From: Parabacteroides sp. PM6-13
Lineage (GTDB): Bacteria; Bacteroidota; Bacteroidia; Bacteroidales; Tannerellaceae
Length of the DNA: 64,000 nt
Direction of reading: 5' to 3'
Assembly: GCF_029892605.1 (NCBI RefSeq)
Contig: NZ_JARXWF010000002.1
Coordinates: 248,001 to 312,000 of the forward strand
In this document: one piece after another, positions 36,611 through 46,218 of the stretch
Layout: each line of letters begins with the position of its first letter
How positions within the stretch are numbered: position 1 is the stretch's first letter
Notes under the pieces: generated by a model
Seen by the model: the letters and a program-made list of their open reading frames with translations, nothing else
Databases searched by the model: none
Told to the model about the DNA's origin: nothing
Program-made: the position numbers and the translations under genes

Positions 36611-37081
36611 ATGTACTACGAAAAATTAAAAGAGCTATTTGGCGGCCAACGTCCCGCCGTGAGATCATTCAACCAAATCATGCAATCACTCTCGTCCGAC
36701 GAACAGCAGGAAGCCATCCGCCTGGTCTATCGCGTGGCCCTGGCGGAATGGGGCGACTGCAACGCGGCCTACCGTCTTTTCCTGATCCGATTCCTTGAAG
36801 AGGATCTGCAACGCTTCCTCGATCACCTGCGTCGGGAGAGCTGCTGGGGCGAGTTGTTGATCCCACTCGAAGATGCCGAATGGCTGATGCTCCTGTTCTT
36901 CGCCCTGGCGGAACCTAAAAAGACCCGTAAGCTCACCCGCCGTGTCCTGGCCTTTAGCCTCTTACTCTTCACCGGGCACAGGGACTGGAAAATCAGCACC
37001 CTCCTGCAATACCGCAAAACCCGCCCCGTCACGACAGCGGAATTGGCAGAACTGATGCGGTGGGTGAAGGTGGGTGGTTAG
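36611..37081 (+). CDS. small helical protein of unknown function behind a long leader
   Basis: 156 residues, not recognised. The sequence is rich in Leu, Arg and Glu, predicted mostly helical (EEAIRLVYRVALAEWGDC-like and LIRFLEEDLQRFLDHLRRES stretches). A basic, hydrophobic segment (KTRKLTRRVLAFSLLLFTGH) near the end could be amphipathic or membrane-associated. The GC content is higher than flanking DNA. The last three codons and stop (GTG GGT GGT TAG) read into the repeat that begins island 5, so the native C-terminus may have been altered. ATG 36611. Confidence 0.65.
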   Translation: MYYEKLKELFGGQRPAVRSFNQIMQSLSSDEQQEAIRLVYRVALAEWGDCNAAYRLFLIRFLEEDLQRFLDHLRRESCWGELLIPLEDAEWLMLLFFALAEPKKTRKLTRRVLAFSLLLFTGHRDWKISTLLQYRKTRPVTTAELAELMRWVKVGG

Positions 37082-37252
37082 TAAGGAGAAAGGAGAAAGG
37101 AGAAGGGAGAAGGGAGAAGGGAGAAAGGAGAAAGGAGAAAGGGGGGAAGGGAGAAAGGGGGAGGTTGGCACAGATAGCAATCATAGATTGCTCCGCTCTG
37201 TAGCCAGTTGCCTCAGGCTGCTGGTCTCAAATGGGAGAGGATGGGAAGGTAG

Positions 37253-37453
37253 AAAGCCCGAAAGGGCTTCAACTTGGATAACCCCGTGCAAACCGTAGGT
37301 GCAGCTCGGGGTTGAAGTAATATCTATATAATGAGCTCCGTAGGAGGTCAACTGTTGAGCCCCTACGGAGCTCGTTTTTATTATACTCTCGTCCCCCGAG
37401 CTGCGCCTGGCGGCTTGCACGGGGTTATCCACGTCTAAGTCCTTCCGGACTTT
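37253..37453 (+). repeat. palindromic element B, copy 4
   Basis: Same architecture as copy 1, with inner nonamer TTATCCACG. Confidence 0.88.
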
Positions 37454-37512
37454 TGAATCAAATCTTCCAAGATTTGATTCAGGAAAGGAGAAAGGAGAAA
37501 GGTTGCAGGGAT

Positions 37513-37715
37513 GCACGCCGCAGGCGTGAGATAATACATAACCGTATGCAAGCGTAGCGCAGCTTACGGTAGTGAATCCTCTATATAAAAAGCCCTGCAT
37601 GGGGCGGGATTATGGCAGATCTCGCACCTGCGGCGCTTGATTGACAGGGAGTCGCTATACCGTAAGCTGCGCTGCGCTTGCATACGGTTATGCATAATCT
37701 CGCGCTGGCAGCGCG
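37513..37715 (+). repeat. palindromic element A, copy 3
   Basis: Same orientation as copy 1. The outer end has diverged on one side (CGCGCTGGCAGCGCG replaces the usual end), making a new small palindrome. Confidence 0.87.
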
Positions 37716-37757
37716 ATCCCCACCTTCCCATTTTCCAAAATTGGAAGATTTTCATAT

Positions 37758-37961
37758 AAATCCCACAGGGATTTCCTATTCGTAACCGCGGGTGTAGCGA
37801 AGCAAACCCGTGGTAGGCAGATAGACAAGACCTACTCTACAAGCAACCCCGAAGCGGGTTGAACCCATTCCGGGTTCGTTAGTTATTATTAGCGGAATAC
37901 CCCCGGTCGTTCGCTTCGCTCTCTAACCGAGGGTTACGAATAGGAAATCCCTGCGGGATTT
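37758..37961 (+). repeat. palindromic element D, copy 2
   Basis: Same orientation and ~42-bp distance behind element A as in island 1. One arm base differs (TCCCACAGGG versus TCCCGCAGGG). Confidence 0.88.
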
Positions 37962-38012
37962 AACTCATTTCAGTGCACCTTGCCTCCCTCCCCCCGAATT
38001 TCGCCCCCTGAC

Positions 38013-38045
38013 GGGGGGAGGAGGTGGGGTGGGCGGGGCGGGGGG
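38013..38045 (+). other. G-rich tract with G-quadruplex potential
   Basis: Runs of 6, 4, 3, 4 and 6 G separated by short spacers lie 55 bp upstream of the -7 box of the next SusC gene. A CCCCC/GGGGG hairpin overlaps its left end. Confidence 0.6.
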
Positions 38046-38100
38046 ATGTGTTTTTTTTGAAATTTTATGTTATTTTATTATGCGTTTATGTAAATTTATA

Positions 38101-38108
38101 TATCTTTG
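38101..38108 (+). promoter_or_regulatory. -7 promoter box of the SusC/SusD/S9 locus
   Basis: TATCTTTG, exact match to TAnnTTTG, giving a ~205-nt leader to the SusC ATG at 38317. Confidence 0.55.
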
Positions 38109-38138
38109 TCACATGTTGATCTGATGTACTATAGACAA

Positions 38139-38243
38139 AAAAACGGAAAGAAACGGGATGATGAGTAGCTAAACGCCCCCGAAAAACGGAAAGAAACGGG
38201 ATAAAAAGTAGCTAAATGATAGAAAAGCCTTGTTGTAAGGCTT
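38139..38243 (+). promoter_or_regulatory. leader with 43-bp direct repeat and hairpin
   Basis: AAAAACGGAAAGAAACGGGA occurs at 38139 and 38182, each followed by GTAGCTAAA, a 43-bp periodic repeat. Then an AAGCCTT/AAGGCTT hairpin (38225-38243). This long leader could bind a regulatory RNA or protein; no function is shown. Confidence 0.5.
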
Positions 38244-38316
38244 GAAAACGAAAGAAGGATAAGAGAGAGTAAATAATATTTCATTAAGTAAATTTTACAT
38301 TTTTAATACGCTATTT

Positions 38317-41300
38317 ATGAAACACAAATTGATTCTTTTTTTACTGCTCTTGTGTAGTATGCAGTATGTGGTTGCTCAATCCGTGCGAGTAACAGGAACT
38401 ATTCAGGATGAAGAGGGTGAACCGGTGATCGGTGCGACCATCCAGGTAAAAGGCACCTCGCAAGGGACCATTTCGGACTACGATGGTAAGTTCGAATTGC
38501 AAGCCGCGCAAAACGCCACTCTTTTAATTTCGTATGTAGGTATGGTGGCGCAGGAATTGAAGGTATCGCCTTCTATGCGCATCGTAATGGCTGCCGACTC
38601 GAAAACACTCGATGAGGTGATCGTCGTAGCGTATGGCCAACAACGTAAAGAGGCCATTACCGGGGCGGTATCTAACCTGAAGTCAGAGGCCATCGAACGC
38701 CGTCCGATCGCATCGGCCACGGCAGCTCTCGAAGGACAGGCCTTAGGGGTACAGGTAAACAACAGCTATGGGGAACCGGGAGCGGAAGCTACGATTCGTA
38801 TTCGTGGGTTTACCTCGGTAAATGGCAGTAACGCTCCGTTGTATGTAGTAAACGGAGTGCCGATGGGTGGAAGCATGAGTGATATCAACCCCGCCGATAT
38901 CGAGTCGTTGACCGTATTGAAAGATGCCTCTTCGGCAGCTCTTTATGGAAATAAAGCGGCTAGTGGTGTGATCTTGGTAACCACCAAAAGCGGTCGCATC
39001 GGGGAAGAGGCTATACGCATCAACGCAAATATCAGCCAGGGCTGGTATCAGCGCGCGATGAAAGATTATAAGCGCCTGGATGCCAAACAATATATGGAGG
39101 CCTATTGGGAATCAAACCGTAACGCACTTTATACAGGTGATACCAAAGGTAAATACAACACCTATACCGACGCGAACGCGGATGCGTTAGAAGTGGTACG
39201 TAACGGCGTTGGTGAAAACTACAATATCTTTAATAAGAGCTGGGATAATCTGTTTGATGCCAATGGTAAAATCGCTGCCGGCACAGAGATCCTGGATGGA
39301 TACAAAGATGACCTGGACTGGTACGACCCGATCGAGCGTACGGGAAATCGCTCCCAATATGGTATCAATGCTTCCGGAGGCACGAAAAAAGGTGCCTATT
39401 ATATGTCGTTGGGGTACCTGAACGAAGAGGGTTTTATGAAAAAATCATCGGGTGAACGTCTGACCGCCAACCTGAAAGTAGATGTCAAACCAACCTCTTG
39501 GTTGAAAATGGGATCTACGATAAATGCCTCTACCCAATATTATAACTCCATGACAGGGGATACGGATAGTAACAATTCATATATCAACCCGTTCTATTTT
39601 GCCCGTAATATGGCGCCTATTTATCCGGTGCATCTGCATGATCCGGCTACCGGTGCTTATGTATTGGATCTCTATGGCAATCAGCAATATGACTCAGGAT
39701 CATCCGGACGTGGTCAGAACAGTAACCGTCACATTGTATGGGAAACCGAATTGAATCAGGACAAAAAATACCGTACCACCGTCGATGGAACGGCATACGC
39801 AGATATTATGCTTCCTTATAACTTTACGGTTACGTTAAAAGGAAACATGAATATGAAAAACTACAGCAACAAAACCTATAACAACGCTATTATTGGGGAT
39901 GGTGCCGGATCCGGAGGACGTATGTCGAAAACAGACCACCGCTATCGGACGGTAGTATTCCAACAGTTAGTAAACTGGCATCAAACTTTCAAAGAAAAGC
40001 ATTCTGTGGAAGTCTTGGTTGGACATGAAAGTTTCAGTCGCAAATATGACTACGACTATAACTATAAAACAGGTGAAAAATTTGCGAATATGATGGAATT
40101 ATCCAATTTCGCCACCATGAGTTCTATCCTTGGTTACCAGGAGGGTTATAAAACAGAAGGTTTCCTCTCGCGTGCCGCTTATAACTACGATCAAACCTAT
40201 TTCGTAGAGGGTTCTTTCCGTCGTGACGGTTCTTCCCGTTTCCACAAAGACCACCGTTGGGGTAATTTCTGGTCGTTAGGAGGTAGCTGGATTGCATCGA
40301 ATGAAGCCTTTATCCGCCAGTTTGAATGGATCGATTATTTGAAACTCCGCGCTGGTTATGGAGAAGTAGGTCAGGAAGCCTCTGTGGATTATTATGCCTG
40401 GATGGGGCTGTATAACTCTACTGTGAACGGGGGTAATGGTGCCTATTATAAATATCAAAACGAAGCCTTAGATATTACCTGGGAAACTTCTCGTTCTGCC
40501 AGCTTCGCGTTGGAAACCAATCTATTCAAACGCCTAAATCTTTCGGTTGAATACTACCAGAGAGGATCATCCAATCTGTTGTTTGACGTAAACCTGCCCG
40601 CTTCTATGGGTTCGGTTAACACAGGTAAAGAGCGTCCAACGGTAACCAAAAACTTCGGTACCTTAGTAAATAAAGGATGGGAAATTGGTATCGACGGTGA
40701 TATCGTAAAAACGAAAGATTTCAACTGGAATCTTGGCGTGAATATCAATACATTAAAAAACAAAATCAAAAAATTGCCAGTAGAGTACGGAGGCAAAGGA
40801 TCTATCAACGGAACAAAAAGATATTTTGAAGGACATAGCATCTATGATTTCTGGATGTATCAGTTTGAAGGTATCGATAAAAGCAATGGTCGCTCACTCT
40901 ATCGCATGGATGATGAAAAGTATTATGTTGAGGGTACCACCACCGAAACAGCAGGAAAATCGAAGTTGACAACGGATTATACCGTAATAGACGGAAAGCC
41001 ATATGTATATAACACCACCTATGCCGTGAAAGACTGGAGTGGATCGGCAATTCCCGATTTATTCGGTTCATTCACTACCTCGTTCCGTTACAAAGGTTTT
41101 GAATTGTCAGGATTATTTACCTACCAAGTAGGCGGTAAGATGATTGACTACAGCTACAATTCGTTGATGAGTTTCGGCACCTCTCCGTCGGCTCTGCATG
41201 TGGATGTATTGAAGGCTTGGAAACACGAAGATGCCTCTACCGGTATTGATCCGAATGGTATTCCTACCATAAATACCACGTTGTCTACTTACAACAATGC

Positions 41301-41550
41301 GACATCCAGCCGTCAGCTGATTAGCTCCGACTATTTTGTGGTGAAAAATGTGACCCTGAGCTATGCGATTCCCCGCAAGGTATTGAAACCGATCGGTCTT
41401 AATGGCTTGACTCTTTCTGTAGCGGGTGAAAACCTGGCTATCTTTACCAAGAAGCAAGGGATGAACCCACAGCAGTCTTTTAACGGAACAAACTACAATG
41501 CCTATGTTCCTGCTCGCGTGATCACCTTTGGATTAAACTTAAACTTCTAA
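38317..41550 (+). CDS. SusC/RagA-family TonB-linked outer-membrane transporter
   Basis: 1077 residues. Signal peptide ending VVAQ, a carboxypeptidase-regulatory-like domain (~22-105; VTGTIQDEEGEPVIGATI; ISDYDGKFEL), then the plug (LDEVIVVAYGQQRKEAITGAV; IRIRGFTSVNGSNAPLYVVNG; LKDASSAALYGNKAASGVILV), then a TonB-dependent barrel with aromatic C-terminus (FGLNLNF). First gene of a SusC-SusD-S9 peptidase set. The enzyme downstream suggests that it takes up peptides, as known for RagAB of Porphyromonas gingivalis, but this is inferred. Confidence 0.96.
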   Translation: MKHKLILFLLLLCSMQYVVAQSVRVTGTIQDEEGEPVIGATIQVKGTSQGTISDYDGKFELQAAQNATLLISYVGMVAQELKVSPSMRIVMAADSKTLDEVIVVAYGQQRKEAITGAVSNLKSEAIERRPIASATAALEGQALGVQVNNSYGEPGAEATIRIRGFTSVNGSNAPLYVVNGVPMGGSMSDINPADIESLTVLKDASSAALYGNKAASGVILVTTKSGRIGEEAIRINANISQGWYQRAMKDYKRLDAKQYMEAYWESNRNALYTGDTKGKYNTYTDANADALEVVRNGVGENYNIFNKSWDNLFDANGKIAAGTEILDGYKDDLDWYDPIERTGNRSQYGINASGGTKKGAYYMSLGYLNEEGFMKKSSGERLTANLKVDVKPTSWLKMGSTINASTQYYNSMTGDTDSNNSYINPFYFARNMAPIYPVHLHDPATGAYVLDLYGNQQYDSGSSGRGQNSNRHIVWETELNQDKKYRTTVDGTAYADIMLPYNFTVTLKGNMNMKNYSNKTYNNAIIGDGAGSGGRMSKTDHRYRTVVFQQLVNWHQTFKEKHSVEVLVGHESFSRKYDYDYNYKTGEKFANMMELSNFATMSSILGYQEGYKTEGFLSRAAYNYDQTYFVEGSFRRDGSSRFHKDHRWGNFWSLGGSWIASNEAFIRQFEWIDYLKLRAGYGEVGQEASVDYYAWMGLYNSTVNGGNGAYYKYQNEALDITWETSRSASFALETNLFKRLNLSVEYYQRGSSNLLFDVNLPASMGSVNTGKERPTVTKNFGTLVNKGWEIGIDGDIVKTKDFNWNLGVNINTLKNKIKKLPVEYGGKGSINGTKRYFEGHSIYDFWMYQFEGIDKSNGRSLYRMDDEKYYVEGTTTETAGKSKLTTDYTVIDGKPYVYNTTYAVKDWSGSAIPDLFGSFTTSFRYKGFELSGLFTYQVGGKMIDYSYNSLMSFGTSPSALHVDVLKAWKHEDASTGIDPNGIPTINTTLSTYNNATSSRQLISSDYFVVKNVTLSYAIPRKVLKPIGLNGLTLSVAGENLAIFTKKQGMNPQQSFNGTNYNAYVPARVITFGLNLNF

Positions 41551-41562
41551 AACAGAGATAAA

Positions 41563-43116
41563 ATGAAAAGTATTATAAAATTAGTAACGCTTTCTTTCAT
41601 TGCAACGCTCCTGTTCGCGTCTTGTAATGACGATTATATGGATACTACACCTACGAGAAGTACCGATTATGAGACTATTTTTCACGATACAAAAGGTGCG
41701 AAGATGGCTATCAACGGGATGGCTCGTTTGATGGTAAACCAGCTTCATAGCACGCAAACTTCCTGTGGAGAGGGTACCATTAAGTTTTTGCATGGGGAAT
41801 ATACGGGCGAACATTTCTCCCGTCCCCGTTTGACCGGTTGGTACACCGTGATGAACGCTACCTTTATGGATAGCAATACCTCTTATTACGACCGCTATCC
41901 CTGGTCTTATTACTATATGTTGATCGGGAATGCGAATCTTTTTCTGGCCAATATCGACAAAGCGGAAGGAACGGATGCAGAACGTCAATTCCTGAAAGCG
42001 CAGGCATTGACCTACCGCGCGTTTGCCTATTCTCAATTGATTAATTTCTATTGCTATCGTTGGGATGATAATAACAATGGTACCGCGGTTGAGTACCCTA
42101 AGAATGGCTTGGTATTGCGTACCGTAGAGAATATGGATGAACGCGACCTTCCATTGTCTTCTGCAGGCGAGGTATATAAATTAGTGTATAGCGATTTGGA
42201 TCAAGCAATCTCTTTATTTGGGTCTAGTGGCTTGAAACGTGATAATGTATGGGAACCGAATGTCAATGTAGCTCACGCGGTATACGCACGCGCCGCTATT
42301 ACACGCAAAGACTATGCAACGGCTGCATCGAACGCTGCTTCGGCACGCGCGGGCTTCCCGTTGATGTCGAACGCGGACTATAATGCCGGCTTTAGCAAAC
42401 CCAATAGCGAATGGATCTGGGGTAGCTATGGTGGTGTTGACCAACCTCTGTATTATTATGGTTTCCATTCGTATATGGCATACGATGCGAATACCTCCAT
42501 CACCCGTACTTACCCGGTAAGTATGAGCAAAAAGTTGTACGAGAAAATCTCCGATACGGATATCCGCAAAGGACTATTCCTGAATCCGGCCAACTATGGC
42601 ACCTACAGCACCTCGACAGGGCTTTATGGAGCGGCTGATCAGAAAGCGGTACAGGCAAAATACCCGACCATGGTTAGTACACATACTGTAACGGTTTGTC
42701 ATAGCTTCAAATTTAGCATTGGTGGAGAAATCGGTATTGGTTATATCAACCACTTCCGTTCTTCGGAAATGATGTTGATCGAAGCGGAAGCGAAGTATTT
42801 CACAGGTGATGAAGCGGGTGCCCAGGCATTGTTGAACGCGTTGGTGCGCGATTCTAAAAGAGACGAGGCGTACACCTGTACAGCTACCGGCGCCGATCTG
42901 TTCTCGGAAATCAAGTTCTACCGTGCGATTGAATTGTGGGGAGAAGGTTTCGACTGGTTAGATAAAAAACGCTGGAACGAACCATTGGTACGTGCCTCTT
43001 TCGCTGAAGGTGGTAACTTCGCAACACAGATGGCAGTCACCCTACCGGTAGAATACAAAAACCGCTGGACCTATATGACTCCGCTTCTTGAAAGTGAAAG
43101 TAACCAGGGGTTGTAA
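41563..43116 (+). CDS. SusD/RagB-family outer-membrane lipoprotein
   Basis: 517 residues. Lipoprotein signal with lipobox LFASC (Cys21), followed by an acidic DDYMD stretch resembling a surface-export signal. The N-terminal SusD part (EAQALTYRAFAYSQLINFYCYRW-type TPR) and C-terminal part (RSSEMMLIEAEAKYFTG; AIELWGEGFDWLDKKRWNEP) are intact. It starts 12 bp after the SusC stop, so the two are co-translated and form one complex. Confidence 0.95.
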   Translation: MKSIIKLVTLSFIATLLFASCNDDYMDTTPTRSTDYETIFHDTKGAKMAINGMARLMVNQLHSTQTSCGEGTIKFLHGEYTGEHFSRPRLTGWYTVMNATFMDSNTSYYDRYPWSYYYMLIGNANLFLANIDKAEGTDAERQFLKAQALTYRAFAYSQLINFYCYRWDDNNNGTAVEYPKNGLVLRTVENMDERDLPLSSAGEVYKLVYSDLDQAISLFGSSGLKRDNVWEPNVNVAHAVYARAAITRKDYATAASNAASARAGFPLMSNADYNAGFSKPNSEWIWGSYGGVDQPLYYYGFHSYMAYDANTSITRTYPVSMSKKLYEKISDTDIRKGLFLNPANYGTYSTSTGLYGAADQKAVQAKYPTMVSTHTVTVCHSFKFSIGGEIGIGYINHFRSSEMMLIEAEAKYFTGDEAGAQALLNALVRDSKRDEAYTCTATGADLFSEIKFYRAIELWGEGFDWLDKKRWNEPLVRASFAEGGNFATQMAVTLPVEYKNRWTYMTPLLESESNQGL

Positions 43117-43176
43117 TCTCTGAACCAAAACGGCTATTGACGAAATAGTCTGATAAATACACTTTAAACTCTGCTA

Positions 43177-43210
43177 GAAAAGATGGCAAAAATCTATTTG
43201 TCATCTTTTC
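43177..43210 (+). other. hairpin between SusD and S9 peptidase genes
   Basis: A 14-pair stem (43177-43190 with 43197-43210, two G-T pairs) and a 6-nt loop, in the 125-bp gap. There is no following T run of the usual kind, though TCTTTTC follows. It may limit readthrough or set mRNA stability so the enzyme is made at a lower level than the transporter. Confidence 0.55.
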
Positions 43211-43241
43211 TCTTTTCAGTAATTAAAAGAATACATCAAAC

Positions 43242-45659
43242 ATGAAAACAAACATCGTCTATACATCGATCCTGACAGGCATTTTATATTTGTTGCCTCT
43301 CAGTGGGGCGACCGCCCAGGAGGCGACCTACCAGCGTCCGCCTGCCGTGATTGAAGAGGTGGTGATGGCACCCCTTTCACCAGTGAATCGTATCAGTAAG
43401 AACAATCAATGGATCCTCCAACTGGAGCGTTCCGCGTATACCTCGTTGGAGCGACTGGCACAGCCGGAGCTGAAGCTGGCGGGCATGCGTATCAACCCCG
43501 TGACATTCAACGTGAGTCGTGGGACGGTATACAGTAACCCCTCCCTCTTGCATATCGCGAGTCAACGGCGTGTGGCGGTGAGTGGTCTGCCCACCGGGGC
43601 AAGCATTATCGGTTCCTCCTTCTCGCCTTCCGACACGCGGGTGCTTCTTTTTGTGGAAGAGGCCGATGGGATCTACCTCTATTCATTCACCACCGAAGAG
43701 CCGCAGGCGGTGCGCCTGAGTGATCGTCGCCTGAACGCGACCACCGGGGTGACGGTGCAATGGCTCGATGACGAGCAGTTTCTGACCCTGTTGGTGCCCA
43801 CCTCGGCTACCAATCCGCCGGCAGCCCCCACCGTGCCCGCGGGACCGATCATTCAGGAGACCTCCGGCGGACGCGAAGCGGTGCGTACCTACCAGGACCT
43901 GTTGAAGAATCCCTACGACGAGGCATTGTTTGAATATTATTTCACGGCACAACCGGCGCGTTGGACCGGCACGGCGATGCAAGAGATCGGCCGCCCGGCT
44001 ATCTACGCCACGATGCAGCTTTCGCCCGATAAGAGCCTGTTGCTCTATGGCACGGTCGAACGTCCCTACTCTTATCAGCTGACGATGGGCTCTTTCCCGC
44101 GACGGACAGCCATTATGGATCTGGATGGCAAGGATGTGAAGGAGTTGGCGCGTACGCCGCTACTCAACCTGCCGACCGGCTACGATATGACCTCCCCCTA
44201 CCCACGCTCTTTCAGCTGGCGCCCCGACAAAGCGGCTACGATCTACTGGGCAGAGGCGCAGGATGGCGGTAACCCGCGGATGAACAAGGTGGACTATATG
44301 GATATTGTCTACCAATCGGCGGCTCCTTTCGATCAGCCGAAGCAGGAGGTGGCACGCACCGTGAAGCGCTACCGTAGTATCCTTTGGCACGATGACCAGT
44401 TTGCACTCCTGCACGAGACATCGCGTGCCGAGAACCGTACCTGGATGTATCGCATCAAACCGGCTTCGGGCGAAACACCGCAATTGATCACCGAACTGGC
44501 ACTCAACGACCGCTATAACGATCCCGGTTCGCCGGTGATGGTGCGCAATGCGTACGGCCGTTATATCGTATATACCAACAAGGCGAAAAACGAACTGTTG
44601 ATGACCTCCGAAGGGGCTTCGCCCGAAGGGGATATGCCGCTGTTGAGTCGCTTCAATCTGAAGGATAAAAAGAATACGATCCTATGGCGCTGCGAGGCAC
44701 CCTATTACGAGACAATCCTGGATGTGACCGACCCGGTGAAGCTGACACTGATCACCTCCCGTCAGTCGACCACTGAGCCGGCGAATATCTACCTGCGCGA
44801 TGTGAAGCGGAAACGGACAACGCAGATCACCCATTTTGCCCATCCCTATCCGGCGATGGAGGGGGTTAGTAAGGAGAAGATATTCTACAAACGGGCGGAT
44901 GGTATCGATATGAGCGCGATCGTGTATCTGCCGGCCGGGTATGACAAAGAAAAAGACGGACGCCTGCCGGTGTTGATGTGGGCCTATCCACGCGAATACC
45001 GCTCAGCGGAAGAGGCGGGACAGATCCGCGGGTCACAATATACGTTTACGAATATCAACTACGGTTCGCCGGTGTTCTGGGCTTTGCGAGGCTATTGTGT
45101 GATGGCCGATGTGGAGATGCCGATCGTGGGCACTTCGGAAGAGAAGGAGCCGAATGATAACTTCCTGGAGCAGTTGCGCCTGAACGCGGAAGCGGCGGTG
45201 AAGGTGATCACCGACCGGGGCGTGGGCGATCCGGAGCGGGTGGCGGTAGGCGGCCATTCCTATGGTGCCTTTATGACAGCCAACCTGTTGGCACATACCG
45301 ACCTGTTCAAAGCGGGTATTGCCCGGAGCGGTGCTTACAACCGCACCTTGACCCCCTTTGGATTCCAGGCCGAGACACGAACCTATTGGGAAGCACCGGA
45401 GGTGTATCATACGATGTCACCGTTTACCTATGCCAACCAGTTGAAGGGCGCCATCCTGCTTATTCATGGCGAGATGGATAACAACAGCGGTACCTTCCCT
45501 ATTCAGTCGGAACGCTATTACCAGGCATTGAAGGGACATGGTGCTACGGCACGTTATGTGGTGTTGCCTTACGAAAGCCATGGCTACTCCGCCAAAGAGA
45601 ATGTGTTACATATGTTGTATGAGACAGATGCTTGGTTGGAGAAACACTTGAAGAAATGA
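43242..45659 (+). CDS. secreted S9-family (prolyl oligopeptidase-like) serine peptidase
   Basis: 805 residues. Signal peptide ending GATAQ, an N-terminal beta-propeller (~80-520), then the alpha/beta hydrolase domain. The catalytic residues are visible: Ser673 (VGGHSYGAFMTANLL), Asp746 (HGEMDNNSGT) and His780 (YESHGYSAK). S9 enzymes of this secreted group cut oligopeptides, some after Glu, some releasing di- or tripeptides. Position directly after SusCD suggests trimming of peptides imported into the periplasm. A start at the ATG at 43242 gives the signal peptide. Confidence 0.93.
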   Translation: MKTNIVYTSILTGILYLLPLSGATAQEATYQRPPAVIEEVVMAPLSPVNRISKNNQWILQLERSAYTSLERLAQPELKLAGMRINPVTFNVSRGTVYSNPSLLHIASQRRVAVSGLPTGASIIGSSFSPSDTRVLLFVEEADGIYLYSFTTEEPQAVRLSDRRLNATTGVTVQWLDDEQFLTLLVPTSATNPPAAPTVPAGPIIQETSGGREAVRTYQDLLKNPYDEALFEYYFTAQPARWTGTAMQEIGRPAIYATMQLSPDKSLLLYGTVERPYSYQLTMGSFPRRTAIMDLDGKDVKELARTPLLNLPTGYDMTSPYPRSFSWRPDKAATIYWAEAQDGGNPRMNKVDYMDIVYQSAAPFDQPKQEVARTVKRYRSILWHDDQFALLHETSRAENRTWMYRIKPASGETPQLITELALNDRYNDPGSPVMVRNAYGRYIVYTNKAKNELLMTSEGASPEGDMPLLSRFNLKDKKNTILWRCEAPYYETILDVTDPVKLTLITSRQSTTEPANIYLRDVKRKRTTQITHFAHPYPAMEGVSKEKIFYKRADGIDMSAIVYLPAGYDKEKDGRLPVLMWAYPREYRSAEEAGQIRGSQYTFTNINYGSPVFWALRGYCVMADVEMPIVGTSEEKEPNDNFLEQLRLNAEAAVKVITDRGVGDPERVAVGGHSYGAFMTANLLAHTDLFKAGIARSGAYNRTLTPFGFQAETRTYWEAPEVYHTMSPFTYANQLKGAILLIHGEMDNNSGTFPIQSERYYQALKGHGATARYVVLPYESHGYSAKENVLHMLYETDAWLEKHLKK

Positions 45660-45687
45660 TTAATGGTTAATTGTTAATTGTTAATTG
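45660..45687. repeat. TTAATTG heptamer repeat
   Basis: Four head-to-tail heptamers, TTAATGG then TTAATTG three times, beginning right after the S9 peptidase stop codon. Confidence 0.85.
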
Positions 45688-45703
45688 AAACAACGATTCC
45701 CCG

Positions 45704-45736
45704 TAGAGGCAGCTTGCCAGCTGCCTCTATTTTTTT
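45704..45736 (+). terminator. E-type hairpin acting as terminator after the S9 peptidase
   Basis: A perfect 10-bp stem (TAGAGGCAGC / GCTGCCTCTA) with a 6-nt loop and seven T residues. It is a shortened relative of the element E end, showing that E ends can serve as intrinsic terminators. A degenerate remainder of element E extends to ~45775. Confidence 0.75.
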
Positions 45737-45807
45737 GTATGATGGGCGACGAGGTAGAGAGGCAGCAGGCCGGTTGCATAGGTTAGATGTTCGGATTTTG
45801 GAAAATG

Positions 45808-46165
45808 TGAAGGGAGAAAGGAGAAAGGAGAAGGGAGAAAGGGGCGTTTTCAGATTTTGTAAGATGTGGAGGTGATAAAGTCCGGAAGGACTTAGACGTG
45901 GATAACCCCGTGCAAGCCGTCAGGCGCAGCTCGGGGGACGAGAGTATAATAAAAACGAGCTCCGTAGGTGCTCAACAGTTGACCTCCTACGGAGCTCATT
46001 ATATAGATATTACGTCTACCCCGAGCTGCACCTACGGTTTGCACGGGGTTATCCGGGTTGAAGCCCTTTCGGGCTTTCTAAAACCTTCCCATTTCCTCCC
46101 ATTTGAACCAGCAGCCGTAGGCTGCTCTGCTCTGTAGCCAGTTGCCTCAGGCTGCTGGTGCTGGT
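45808..46165. repeat. intergenic repeat island 6 (GA tract, B inverted, F)
   Basis: Between two convergent gene ends. A short heptamer tract (45808-45842), palindrome B inverted (45877-46077), and a variant module F (46106-46160) whose small stem is replaced by a different one (AGCAGCC/GGCTGC). No credible coding sequence. Confidence 0.83.
45877..46077 (-). repeat. palindromic element B, copy 5 (inverted)
   Basis: Reads as the reverse complement of copy 4 with very few changes. Confidence 0.88.
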
Positions 46166-46218
46166 ATTGGTATTGGATCGGATCGGTATTGATACGCTGC
46201 TAAGCGACCGCTCTTTTA

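Larger units (their letters stand above)
37083..37980. repeat. intergenic repeat island 5 (GA tract, F, B, short GA, A, D)
   Basis: A heptamer tract (37083-37165) directly after the stop of the preceding gene, module F (37164-37228), palindrome B (37253-37453), a short GGAGAAA stretch (about 37483-37502), palindrome A (37513-37715) and palindrome D (37758-37961). The A-to-D part is a copy of the A-to-D part of island 1. No credible coding sequence. Confidence 0.87.
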
